From positions 4,740,716 to 4,804,715 of the forward strand of contig CP126204.1 in NCBI GenBank assembly GCA_030272155.1: a DNA stretch of 64,000 bases, written 5' to 3'. Of the stretch, positions 35,208 through 47,050 are shown piece after piece (position 1 is the first letter of the stretch; every line of letters begins with the position of its first letter). The notes beneath the pieces are model-generated. The model was not told the origin of the DNA and ran no database searches. It was given only the letters and a program-made list of their open reading frames with translations. The translations under genes and the position numbers were made by a program. The stretch comes from Tetradesmus obliquus. Its lineage: Eukaryota; Chlorophyta; Chlorophyceae; Sphaeropleales; Scenedesmaceae.

Positions 35208-38200
35208 GCCCAGCAGTGCAGCTGCTGGGCTGGGATGCTGCTTGCTGCCGACCCAGCTAGCCCCAAGTCGTGATCTTATAAATCATACACATTCACAAGA
35301 AGGCAAGAAATGTCTGCAAGCAACAGGCGATGGTGCTATCCCGAGCTTGCCGTGTTGTTGCGTCTGTGTTGTCGTTGTGAGGGAGACAGACACGATAGCC
35401 AACCGATTATGATCTGCACAGATCTTCGCAGAATGTGCCAACGGCGAGCATTGGGTTCCGTGGTTGTCACGGGCCAGCCGATCCGTTTCAAATAATTTGA
35501 AATTAGGTCTTCTCAAGCAGACAGCACCACGCGTGCATGTGCAAACAGTCTCACAACAATTCTTCGCTCTGAAACTTCCATATTATTTTATTTGCTCCTT
35601 TGTCACGGCTCAGCTGTCTTGTTTCTCAGTGAGTGACTCGCTGACAGTGACCACCTCAGCTAGCTGATTGTGCGGCAGCCTGGGCGCGCACACAATGCTG
35701 CATCATCGGCTTAGCGCTCTGTTTACATCGTTGATGAGAACTGTCAACACAGTGCACGGGCCGCACCAGAGATAGGCAGCTGCAGTCACAGCAGGGCCAG
35801 CAGCAACAGCAGCAGCATCATTTGTTGAATCGTCCACAGGCTCCATCCGTCGATGTGCTTGTTGTCACATACATGGGCGCTGCATGACATCATAGACTTG
35901 CAAAGACACTCTTTGATGCCGCCGCCTGCAGTGCACTTTAGCAGCGCAGTGCTGGTGTGCGTGACATGCAAAATCATGGCCAGCAACCAACTGCTGCTGA
36001 ACACGTTTGCTTGCCTGTTTTTGCTGCCCAGCTGTCAACCGGCCAGCCACAGCATGCGCCTGCACAGTAGCTGCTGACCATCTGTGCTGGGCAGCTTTGC
36101 AGCAGCACTGAGCATGGCAGGACAGCAGCAGCAAGTCGACCAGACATCCCGCACTGCTGCTGGCACATGCCATTTGCAGTGCTTCTTTGCAAAGGTGTCA
36201 AGACATGACTGTCATCAACTGTGCAGCCTTCACCATATACAGGCGAATGAACAATATACTCAGCCGCTGGCGCATAGCGCTTCTAGCTTTGCAGCACAGC
36301 AGAGCACTCTGCTAGCCCAGCATGTGCTTGGCTGGTTGCCATACACGAGTGGTGCTCCGACTCTAAGCAGTAGTAGCAGCGATGCCTTCCTGCGAAACTC
36401 GCGGTGCCTGCAGGCTGGGAAGCCACACTACTGTCATCACGATTTGTGTGTTACACGACGGGAACACAGACCGGTTTTGAGCCAATGCCAGGCTCATTGG
36501 GCAACCACTTGATCCATCAGCCATCCACTGGATTTCACATGAGCGGCACGTTGCTGCAGCCAGTGCTTGACTGCTGGCAGCTCAGCCGCTCACATGTATG
36601 CAAGGGGTTGCCTACTGCATCAGTGGGTGCGTCAAGAGTGATGTAAACATGTGGGGACTGCAGGTATTAGCTTCTGCACCTGCACAGCTAGTAAGTCTGT
36701 ATGGCATCATCATGTTACCCATCAAGTCTGTAAGACCTGTGCAGTATGAGGATAGGGCGGCTGTGGCGTTGTGCATGCTCTTGTAGCGCTGCAGTTGAGC
36801 TAGCCCTCTGCGGAAGCGTGACCCGAGTCACGCTCGGAGGTCGGGTGCTTCTGCCCTTACTTTTGTTGCTGCACTTGCCAAGTGATGTAGTAGGAGCTGT
36901 CCTGGTTTCCTGCCTTAGCTGATGTCCAGCTGGCTGCTGTTTGTCAAAGCGCGTGTGTTGCAGGGTGCACAGGGTGCAGTGGAGCTCGTGTGTCATCATC
37001 AGCAGCATTTGGTGCACTGCACCGTGCACTGAGTGACTCAGTGCCAGTAACTGGCAGCCGCCGCTGCAGCAAGGTGGTGGCCACTATGGTCATGCTAATC
37101 AGGAGCAGCACCTCTTGAACTTTGCATGCTCACTTGAGGTCATGCTTTTGCCAGCAACATACTCCTGATCACGCGGCACTGTGCTCTGGTGGCATCAGAA
37201 GCTACATGCATAGCCAGCTGGTCACCAGCCATGACAGTCATGGCTCGCACTGTTCGGGTCGTGCCCTATACAGTCTGGGCCTACCTGCCTGAAGTTGTGG
37301 GGATCATAGGCAAGTATACACATGCAGTCAGGTCTCAAGCAACTTGTAGCTCTGCTGAACATCCGTACGAGCAACAGCTGTCGTGCCAGCAGTGCTGCAT
37401 GGCTGACATCAAGGCACTGGCTTGTCACAAGCCTGAGGCTCAGGCTGGAAGCTTCACGAGGCAGCATCTTTGCTTCCTCCGTGGACAAAGCAAGATGCGA
37501 GGCGGCATCTGCGCTCCAACACTCACTGTATTATGCTCAGTTACGCGAGGTGGCGAAGCTACTGGCGGAGCTACTGCAGCGCCACGTGGCACAGGCACGT
37601 GTACATTGCCGTGGAATACGAGGCATCGCTACGGGTACTGCCACAGCAACGAGCCTTATCTAAGCCCGTTTGTGTTTGAGAGCAAGCACTTCTCCGGCTG
37701 GTCGGGCCATCCCCTCAACAACATCCATTTCGGACACACAGGTGATCACCTCATGAGGCAAGACGAAGCTTGCTTCAGCGTGCAGCATGCGCCATTGCTT
37801 AGCTGCAACATACGATCATACAGCCTTTTACTCGCATTCCTCCCTGAAGTAGTTTTGATTGGCTTTCCTGCTTTCAGGTGTTTTCGCGCGCACGCTCCTC
37901 ACTTCCCGTCACCCCGCAGCTGCGGTAAGTCGAGGCAGCCAAGCAGCCATTGCGAAAACTATTTTTTGCTGACTTAATGAGCGCAACTGCATGTGCGAGG
38001 CATTGAGCGGCGCTGGTTCGTGCATATGCTGCGTTGCATGCATGCTGGTAGTATTTAAGCCGGCGCCAGCTGGGAAGCTGCAGCATGCAGCACAGCGCAG
38101 CAGGCAGGCAAAAACCTTGCAGCAGCTATACGGCAGCGTGCGTGACTGCCTTTTCCTCACAAGCATGTTTCCTGCTGCTGCCTACCGTTGCAGGCCAAAC

Positions 38201-38232
38201 ACCCTCCGCCTGCCTGCCTCACCACATCCAAG
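35208..38232. other. About 3 kb without a supported gene
   Basis: Holds the promoter of the acidic gene (left) and that of the secreted-protein gene (right). An ATG-initiated 113-codon ORF at 37322-37663 has a Leu/Ala-rich, helix-like composition but no recognisable domain, and an overlapping 262-codon frame covers the same place; neither can be supported. No repeat arrays, tRNA-like clover or transposon ends are seen. Confidence 0.4.
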
Positions 38233-39468
38233 ATGAAGCCTGCTGCGACGCTGCTGGCCCTAGCGCTGGCCCTGTGCCTGGGCGCCGCCCTGGCCAACGA
38301 CCTGCAGATCACCGTCAAGGTTTACGACTGCAAGGGGAAGTGAGTGTCCCAGCTGCTGTGGGCAGCATGCACCATTCAGCAGTGCTGCTCACTTGGCAGT
38401 GCTGGCTGCTGCTTGCACGCGTTCCTCCACATTGCGTGCATGCCAGGACTGTGACCCACAGCGGCTGCAATGACGTTCTTGTCATGCTGCATTGTGCTAC
38501 ACTTAGGTTTGAAGCTGATGTGCACGGCCAGTCACGAGCTACGCATGTTGATGCAGCACATGCAGCACACAACAGCTTGCACAGATGCTTGGTAGGGCCA
38601 TCCAGCATCGATTGAAATCCGCTGCTGCTGCTGCTGCTGCCGTCGCTCCTGCTCCCTCCTTGCAGCCTGCTGCCTGGCGCGTCTGTGCGCATCTCCGGTT
38701 GCGTTGATGACGGCCTGCAGGGCCGCGGCTCCATCGGCATCACCGCCACCACCAACGCCAGCGGCATAGCCTACTTCAAGGAGCACGCTGAGAACAGCAT
38801 CCAGTACTGCTGGTGAGGCACGCCACCCTGACAGCTGCAGGCTATCTGTTAGGCTGTGCCACATTGCTTGTTTAGGCCGCTGTGCCAGCTGTGTTTCTCG
38901 TACTGCATGACGCTGCATGCCTGAGGCTGCATGCACAAAGTATGTATAGTCCTGACAGCCTGTTCAAAGTGATGCATGTGGCCAGCTCAGGTGCATGCAT
39001 ACAGCACTCGAAAGCAGTCCAGTTGCAGGACTGTAAATCCTGCATATGCAGTATGCCTTGCATGCCATGGAAGATGGACTTGTGGCTTGCAACCCATCGG
39101 CACATGCTGTGCTGCTGTTGCCTGCAGGGGCTCAGCCAGGGACAAGTGCAAGATCGAGGTCGTGAGCGGTGCAGGCAGCGCCACCTACTCCACACTGGTG
39201 AGTGGGGCGGCCCGCTGCGGCAGCCAGGCACTGTTAGCTTGCCATGCGCTGCCAGTGCTGCAGCACTCACAATACTCAACCCTCCGCACATCTCCTACCT
39301 ATGTACTCAACACACATCTCTCAGCCTAGGCTGCAGGCATGCATATGCAACGTGAAGGCAGCCATGCATTGCCATGCGTTGCCATGCTTTGCCACGTGTT
39401 GCCATGAGTTGCCATGCGCCGTTGTCGGTGCTGACCAAAGCTCCATGCTGTGCTCCATGTCACTCTCC

Positions 39469-39501
<33 letters not shown>

Positions 39502-40030
39502 GTGCATGCAGGGCCTGGTGCACAACTACTGCCTGGTGTCGCCCCTCGAGTGGATCTGCCAGGCCAAGGGCTGCTGCCACCCCTGCGCGCCCGAGAACCG
39601 CGCCGAGGTGCAGTGTACGAAGTTTATCGACTACGGCACACTGGAGTTCAGGCCCACCGGCAACTGCCCCCGCAGCTGCTGCGCCGGCGAGTGCAGGGTG
39701 CTGTGGACTGAGCCCGGCTCCCGCTCTGCCCAGTGGGCCAGCGGCACCTGCTCCAGCCACTTTGATGAGGAGGATGACGACCGCAGGCGCTCCCTGCTGC
39801 AGGTGGCTGAGGAGGCTGCTGCTGCCCCTGACAACGAGCTGCCAGTCTCTGAGGTGCCTGAGGACGCCATCTTCCTGAATGATGACGGCAGCATGCGTGA
39901 GGTCCCTGCCAGCAGCCCCGGCAGGCGCCTGCTGACTGATGACAATGAGTGCCCCAGCGGCTGGCGCGACAGCGGCAAGTCCTGCAGCCTGCGCGGCTGC
40001 GGTACGTGCTGCATCAGGAGGAGGCGCTAG
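38233..40030 (+). CDS. Secreted Cys-rich protein with signal peptide and Ig-like N-terminal domain
   Basis: Exons 38233-38339, 38666-38812, 39128-39197 and 39512-40030 join in phase and encode 280 residues. Residues 1-21 (MKPAATLLALALALCLGAALA) are a classical signal peptide. Residues 22-100 show the pattern of a small beta-sandwich (ITVKVYDCKGN, LPGASVRISGC, TTNASGIAYF), like transthyretin/carboxypeptidase-regulatory or Ole e 1-type domains; this is inference. Then comes a Cys-dense module (ICQAKGCCHPCAPENR, CPRSCCAGECRVLW, SGTCSSH), an acidic linker with RRRSLLQ and GRRLL dibasic sites of the kind common in algal extracellular proteins, and a last Cys cluster (CSLRGCGTCCIRRRR). Likely a cell-wall or extracellular-matrix protein, possibly proteolytically processed. 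No named family recognised. TGTAA follows at 40541. Confidence 0.8.
39361..39420 (+). repeat. 10-bp tandem repeat, six units
   Basis: Six consecutive 10-mers related to GCCATGCGTT lie in the last intron of the secreted-protein gene; each contains the near-palindrome GCCATGC or a variant. Confidence 0.9.
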
Positions 40031-41127
40031 GCGGCCAGCACCCTCGCTTGAACCAGAGCCTGGCCAAGATTTAACGGCCATCCTCTCTCTATTTTCCCCA
40101 TTTACATGTTCGCTTCTGGTGTCACTGCTATTGGTGTGGCGGCCCAGCACTGCACTGTGTTGCTGCTTCCCATGATTCCACCTCTGGCAGCCAGTGCAGC
40201 CAGGTGTACCATGATGTCTTCTATATGAGTGAATGTGCTGAGGGCATAGTCCGGCACTTTCACATTTAACGATTGTTTTCACATGATGCTATTGTTGGCG
40301 CTTTATCACATGATGCCAAAGTGTTTTGCATCTGCACCCAAGGTGCGGTGCTGGGCCGTAACTGACATTGATTGTCTGGTATGGTATCGCCTGTGGCGTA
40401 CCTGCTCTTGTGTGGCGGGCCTTGAGATGTGCCTGCAACAGCTGTTGTGTCAGCTGGTTGGATGCCCATTATTATTTTGTCTGCAGCTTTGATTCTGCAC
40501 GCATCCTGCAAGCTGTGCTGTTGGTGCCACAAAAAAACAGTGTAAAATGTTATTTCAAGCCATGACAGCCAGCGGCACTGGGCTGTTAGCATTATACAAG
40601 GGTTCTCAAATCATAACAGCCTTCTCCAGTACCTCGGCAGCTGTGCAGTACTATAAATTGGAGGTTGTACTGCACATCTGCTGTACAGATTGCAGCCCGC
40701 AAGCGGCTTGTCCGTGCCCTGCCCATGGGCAACGTTAGTGCGGGTGCCGCTTGCACATGAGTGAGTTGCTGAGACATGATAATCCGAAGCAAGTGTCATG
40801 ATATGCATCACAGGATGGATTCTGGCTGGGTCCTGAGCTGCCTTGACTTACTAGTTCAAGCCCATATGCTGACTGTGCTGCACACACTTGCAGCAACAGC
40901 ATCATTGTTACAGTGCTGCCTGTTCGCCTGACCTCTGCTCCCTTCAGGCAAATTCTGCGAGCATCTTCGCATGTCAAACGTATATTGATTATGATGAAAC
41001 GGTTGCTAGCGTCGGTTTGATCTCGGGTGACCAGCGTCAACCTCTCAGTGTTCGTGTTGGGCGCTGCACAGGAGGCACAAGGTCTCGTCAGGCGTCCGTT
41101 ACGCTGTTGAGTGGCGTGCGGCTTGGG
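40031..41127. other. Intergenic region
   Basis: 3' UTR of the secreted-protein gene (TGTAA at 40541-40545) followed by the promoter of the BASS transporter gene. No supported coding region. Confidence 0.55.
40541..40545 (+). terminator. TGTAA polyadenylation signal (secreted-protein gene)
   Basis: TGTAA about 510 bases after the stop codon, preceded by an A-run. Confidence 0.45.
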
Positions 41128-41328
41128 ATGAAGCCTGCGTTGCTGCAGCGTAGGCTGTCTGGGCCCCGGACACACCTGCTGCTGCCAGCAGCACCGCGTC
41201 CTGCTGCTTGTAACCCTAGCATCAGGAAACGGAGCAAGAGCTGCGTCGAAGCAGCATGCAGGAGGCTTAGCAAGCAGGTGCGTCTGTCTGATCAGCGCTG
41301 TTGCCAGCAGTGGTGATAGGGGGTGTTG

Positions 41329-41414
<86 letters not shown>

Positions 41415-42694
41415 ACTGCTCCTCCTCCTCCGCGTTGCAATGTGTTAGAGTTCAGCAGCATGTCAATGGATAGGGACATTTAGCTGAACATATTAAGATT
41501 GGTTTGGTGGTGTGCCTTGACTGCAGGGCAAGAGCAGGCAGCCCCTCGTATGTGCTGCCAGCGCTGCAGGCGCAGTGCCAGGCGACAGCAGCGGCAGCAG
41601 CAGCGAGCCTGGGGTGTTCAGCCCCCTGGAGCAGCGGCTGGGCAGCATCTGCAAGACGCTGACCACGCTGTTCCCGCTGTGGGTGGTGGGCGCGGCGCTG
41701 TTGGGCTTCCACCACCCGCCCGCCTTCCTGTGGTTCACTGACACCTACGTGACCTGGAGCCTCATCTTCTGCATGCTGGCCATGGTGGGTGGCTGCGAGC
41801 AGCTGCAGCTGAGCGGATGGTGTGTGCTCATGGCTTTGTGGTTAGTTATTTGTCCATGCTGCTTTAAGTGCCTTGGTTTGGTTCAGGTGCCTTGGTTTGC
41901 AGGCAGTTGCCGGCTGGTGCGTGCAGCTGTGTGCCGACCTGCTGCTGGGGTGCAAGGGCGGGGTTGGCATGTGTGCCGAGTTGCCTCGGATGCACGGCAC
42001 TGCTGAAAATGCCACTTTGCTGCAGTTACCGTGTTTCCCATGCATCTTTCGGGCGTGCACCTGCTGCTGCATTCCCATTTTCTGCCTCACAACTGCCTGC
42101 CTTCCTATGCTGCTGCCGCTGCAGGGGCTCACGCTGACCTTTGAGGAGATTGCCAGTGTGTTCACACGCAGCCCGCAGCTGCTGCTGCTGGGCATGGTGA
42201 GGGGACGCTGGCAGATACAGCAGCAGCGCAGCAACAGCAGGAATGGCAGCTGACATGTGCGGTAGTGTGGCTTCAGTGTTACTCATCCTACTGCTTGCTG
42301 CATCCATGCCGGCTGTAGCAGCAGCAATGTATGTACGGCGTCTCCCTTGCGCGCCAGACAGCAGGTGGCAGTGCCTTCAGCCGGCCTGGCCCATATGTGA
42401 CACAGGCACACAGTGCTCATAGAGTGCTGCAATGCTGCGGCAGTTGTCAGGACACTTCCTGCACTGCATGGGGTGCTCTACTGTGGCTTGCGCTATCAGA
42501 GTTGCAGCAGCAAGCAACCAGCACCTCCGTCACACAGCTATGATAGAGCGCTGCGGTTTGTTTTTCAGACGTGCTGCTGCCGTGTGTGCTGTGCTACAGG
42601 TGCTGCAGTACTCAGTGCTGCCGCTGATTGGCTTTGCCATCAGCCGCCACTGGGGGCTGTCCTCAAGCCTGGCCATTGGAGTGGCGCTGGTGAG

Positions 42695-42725
<31 letters not shown>

Positions 42726-43527
42726 AGGGTGGTGCGCACACACCAGCAGACCGATGGCAGCTGCAGCAGCAACAGCAGCACAGGGCAGGACGTTATTGCG
42801 CCTGAGCATGTTGACCAGCCTGACAAATGACAGGGCTGTAGTGTCTGACGGGGAGGAAGCAGCATCAACAACAAGGGCAGCAGCTGCTTCCTTCTGTGGA
42901 TCGCCACAGTCACGCGCCTGCTGCGCTGACGCTGCCATCCTGCCCAACCTGCATGTCCTGCCTGCCGCACTGCAGGTGTCTTGCATGCCTGGCGGCACCG
43001 CGTCCAACATCGTGGCCTACATTGCGCGTGGCGACATGCCGCTGTCCATCATGATGACCACAGCAAGCACCATCATGGCGGTCTTCACCACGCCGCTGCT
43101 GACGAGTTTGTTGGTGGGCACGCTGGTGCCTGTTGACGCGCGTGCCATGTTCCTGAGCGTGCTGCAGCTGGTGCTGGCGCCTGTCATTGTGGGCACGGCA
43201 GCCAACCAGCTCTTCCCCCGGGTGAGTGACGTCCAGTGTGGGGTGGTGCGGGCAGTAGATTGGGGGCGGGGTGGCTTTTGGATTATGTCTGTAAATACAA
43301 AAGTGGTGCTGACACCAGCTGACGTTAAGCGGCAGCCGGCGTGGAGTGCAGGGGACGTGGGGCGTTTGCAAGTTGTTTGACATGTAGGGTGCAGGGAGAC
43401 ATGCCAGCGGCAGGGCTGATGCGTGTGCTGCAACTACACAAGGGCTGCTAGGTGCCAGCCGCAATGCTGGGCGTGTGTCGAAGCCGTGCCTTTGTGTCTG
43501 CAAGCAAGCCTGATCATCCTGCTGGCA

Positions 43528-43584
<57 letters not shown>

Positions 43585-44821
43585 TCCCATCCCTGCAGGC
43601 CGTGCAGCGGCTGCGCATCTACACGCCGCTGGCCGCCACCGCTGCTGTGGTCATGATCGTGGGCAGCATGATCGCCACCAACGTGTCTGTGGTGGCTGCC
43701 AGTGGGCTGGCCATCATCACTGCCGTGCTGACGCTGCACAGCTGCGGCTTTGGGCTGGGTTACTTCATCAGCAAGGGCCTGGGGCTCAGCGACAGAGTGT
43801 GCAGGACCAACGCCATAGAGGTGGGTGTGGGGTGGTGTGCCAGGGGGTGGGCTCGCAAGGGGTCAGCGGGAGGGTTAGATTGGGTGCTGATGGTGCTGGT
43901 GTGGTGGCGTGCGGGTGTGTTAGTGAACATGAAGCAGCAGTTGCGGCAGGGTAATCTCACCAGTCGGCTCAGCGACAGAGTGTGCAGGACCAACGCCATA
44001 GAGGTGGGGAGGGTGGTGTGCTGGAGGCGAGGACACTCAAGGCGCAACAGCAGTGGCAGATGTAGGGTGCTGAAGTTTCTGACTGCTGTTTCTCTGGTCT
44101 GCCTCTGCTGGATGTTGTGCTGCTGACCAGCGCAGCAGCAACGCGCAAGGCACATGCGCATTCGTGCTGTGATGCATTCATTGGCGTGCCTGCTCATGTT
44201 GTTACCACCTCTGTTGTGTTGCTTGCCACCGTTCCGTTCACGACACGTATCCTGCCACCGTTCCGTTCACGACACGTATCCTGCCACCGTTCCGTTCACG
44301 ACACGTATCCTGCCGCCTGCTCTTCTCTGAACGCTGCAGGTGGGCATGCAGAACTCAGCACTGGCTGCTGTGTTAGCAAGGGCCCACTTTGGTGACGCGC
44401 ACATGGCAGTGGTGCCTTGCGTGCTGTCCGCCTGTACACACGCCACACTGGGTTCCCTGCTGGCTGGCTACTGGAATGCACAGCTAGAGCGGCAGGAGAG
44501 CCAGCAGCAGCAGCAGGCGTAGCAGCAGCAGCAGGCATAGCCGCTGCAGCGGCAGGTGGCAGCAGCAGGCGTAGGCGCTAGCAGTAGGCTGTCCTAGTCC
44601 CTAGGGTTGCTTGCTGAGCCCTGCATGCCTGCTGCTGCTGCTGCTGCTGCTGCCAGGTGGGCATGCAGTCCAGTGCGCTGGCTGCTGTGCTGGCGCGCAA
44701 GCACTTCCCGCATGACCCCATGATCGTGGCGCCCTGCGTGCTGTCGGCCTGTACACACGCCACGCTGGGCTCGCTACTGGCAGGCTACTGGAACCTCACC
44801 TCAAAGGACGAGGAGCAGTAA
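41128..44821 (+). CDS. Bile acid:sodium symporter (BASS) family transporter, plastid-type
   Basis: Exons 41128-41277, 41527-41784, 42125-42196, 42600-42689, 42976-43221, 43599-43820, then either 44340-44522 or 44657-44821. All joins are in phase; the products are 406 or 400 residues. Residues 1-50 are basic and Ser/Ala-rich with few acids, like a chloroplast transit peptide. The rest has the hydrophobic segments of the BASS fold with family motifs LTLTFEE, CMPGGTASNIVAYIARGD, LAPVIVGTAANQLFP and VGMQNSALA..LA..HF. In plants this family moves pyruvate, 2-keto acids or glucosinolate intermediates across the plastid envelope with sodium; the substrate here cannot be told. The two last exons are tandem copies, each with its own acceptor and stop. 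Intron 1 carries about 27 pure CTG triplets. Exon 6 has an exact donor-edge copy in the next intron. Confidence 0.9.
41328..41413. repeat. CTG microsatellite in BASS intron 1
   Basis: About 27 uninterrupted CTG triplets (roughly 41333-41413) in sense orientation, the longest pure tract in the window. Confidence 0.95.
43966..44003 (+). repeat. Exact copy of the BASS exon 6 donor edge
   Basis: The last 38 bases of exon 6 (43783-43820) recur without a mismatch at 43966-44003, again followed by GTGGG. The distance (183 bp) is a multiple of three and the intervening sequence is open, so use of the second donor would add 61 residues in frame. Confidence 0.9.
44225..44311 (+). repeat. 29-bp tandem repeat, three units
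   Basis: Three identical copies of a 29-mer beginning GCCACCGTTCCG and ending CGTATCCT, in the intron just before the first alternative last exon of the BASS gene. Confidence 0.95.
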
Positions 44822-45783
44822 GGGTATTAAAAGGACAGCAGCAGCGCGGCTAGGGCGGCTGGCGCAGCAGCGGAGGCAGCAGGGGAGCGGCTGTGGCAGC
44901 GACAGCAACACAGCAGCGGCGGCAGCAGCAGCGTCAGCTTGGGTGCTCCCTGGCCCCTGACATGTTCCCCTGCAGTGGCTGGTTCCGGCCCTTGTGTGGT
45001 GTTGTGCTGCACGTCTGATGGGTAGCTTGCACATCTGCAGCTTACTCTCCCTCACTGTGCTCTACGCAGTCATCATTTCATGCTTCACCAAAGATTGTGG
45101 TTGCACATTGAATGTGGTTCACCACAGGCAGCAGCAGAGAGGTCGTTGTATCAACAGAGCATTTGTCACACTTGATGCTTTCCAAGCCATCAGCAGATGC
45201 TGATGAAGTGAGGGTCTTGCATAATCACAATTGTGGTCTGGTGGTTGGGGAGTCTTTTGTTCCACGCATGTCGCAGCAAGCTGGTTGGTGGTCATCGTGC
45301 ACAACTGCAGCTTGCATCAAAGATTGGGCGCCATGCAGACATGTGCTGCTCCATTTTTGTGCCGTAGCTCAAGTGGATCGTGTAATGCAGGCAGCATGAC
45401 GAAGTGGTGTTATTGCCTTGAGCAGCAGGACTGCCAAACCCTACTGCCAGCCTGGCAGTGAGCCTGGCAGCCTGCTCAGTGAGCAGGAGGACTGAGGTTG
45501 GCCCAGGCAGGAATGAAACACGGAGACAATTGAGAAAGAGCACATCTAGACGGTGGCGCTGGCTGTTCAGAAGCGCACGCATCAACCCCCAGGGGCGCGG
45601 TACCTGACAGACAAGATCTGTCACACGCCACCGAGTGATTAGTCACGTGAAGCAAGTGCCATCTGCAGCTCGAAAAGTGCACGCGCAGCCAAGAAAGCAT
45701 TTTTGAATGAATATGGTTGCGGTTGCGTGATTCACGAGCTGCAGCTTGTCGGCCGGATCTGCAGCAGCAGGGCGAACAGCAGC
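44822..45783. other. Intergenic region between BASS and methyltransferase genes
   Basis: Contains a TGTAA at 45381-45385 as BASS polyadenylation signal and the methyltransferase promoter. No supported coding region. Confidence 0.55.
45381..45385 (+). terminator. TGTAA polyadenylation signal (BASS gene)
   Basis: TGTAA 560 bases after the distal BASS stop codon. Confidence 0.4.
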
Positions 45784-46945
45784 ATGAAGGTGGTCTCCCT
45801 GTTCACAGGAGCGGGGGGGCTGGACCTCGGCCTGCACCAGGTTGGCTTCACAATTAAATGTTTACTGTGATTGTTAGCTTCAAAACAGTGATCTGCACGG
45901 CGAACACGGGCCAGCTTCGCTGCTGCCTAACTCCCAAGGCAGCGCCAGCACAGCACCTCCCCACCCCTGACCGCTGCTCACCCAACGACGCTGCGCTGTC
46001 CTGCAGGCCGGACACGAGATTATATTGCAATGTGAGATTGATCCAGGCGCGCAGCAGGTGCGGATGTGCAGCGCACGGCTGCCAAGGTCCCACTGCAAGC
46101 ATACTACCCTGCGCCTGCACTGCCTGCGCCAGGATGTACACGCCAGGCAGCAGCAACATTCGGACGCCCCAACAGCTGTGGTTTTTTTCTCGCAGGTGCT
46201 GCGCAAGGCGTTCCCTGGCACGCTGCTGGTGCCTGACGTGTGTGGCCTGCAGGCGCTGCCCAAGGTAAGGCTTTGCGCCTGGCTGGCTCCCTGCCTGGAT
46301 CCTCACGCATTGGCGGCGCTACAGCGCTCTTCCTGCACATAAGATGTTGATGACTAATCGTGTCTGTGCACGAGGAAGAAAAGCTGGTATAGGAGGGAAA
46401 TTGCAGACTGCACTGCTGGCGCTGCTGCTGCTGCTCCCAGGCTGCAGCCAGCCATGGGACACACGCCTCTGCTGGGCAGCCACTCGCTGTGATCAGTGTT
46501 TGTGGTTTTCGAACATGAACGTGTGCAGCATCGAGCATGCATGCAATGCAGTGCAAGAGTGCACTTTGCTCGCCTGGCACTGCCTGCTACCTTGTTTCCT
46601 ACTGAGTAGCTCACAGCCCTTATCACTGTATGCAGTGACGCACTGGCCTACACGGAGGCTGCCACATCAACCACACAGCAAATCTGGACGACGGCTCTCC
46701 TGATCCCCTGTGTCTTCACACAGCTGTATGTGTGCCTCACCACTCAACCAGGACTGCATGTCCCGCTGCCTGCCCTCTCGTTTGTATCACTGCTGCTGCT
46801 GATGCAGGAGACTGACGTGCTGGCTGCTGGCGCTCTGTGCAACGCTGGCATATGCAGCATGCCTGCAAAACGTACCATCATGTTTGCAGCACTGCCTGAC
46901 CACAGCTCTGGCCCCTTGGGCCCGTGCTGCTGCTGCTGCCGCCGC

Positions 46946-46976
<31 letters not shown>

Positions 46977-46982
46977 ACTGAC

Positions 46983-47050
<68 letters not shown>

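Noticed and set aside
37189-37977. 262-codon open frame and the overlapping 113-codon ATG ORF at 37322-37663
   Set aside because: No domain, no splice support and two competing frames; the composition is compatible with chance in this GC-rich DNA.
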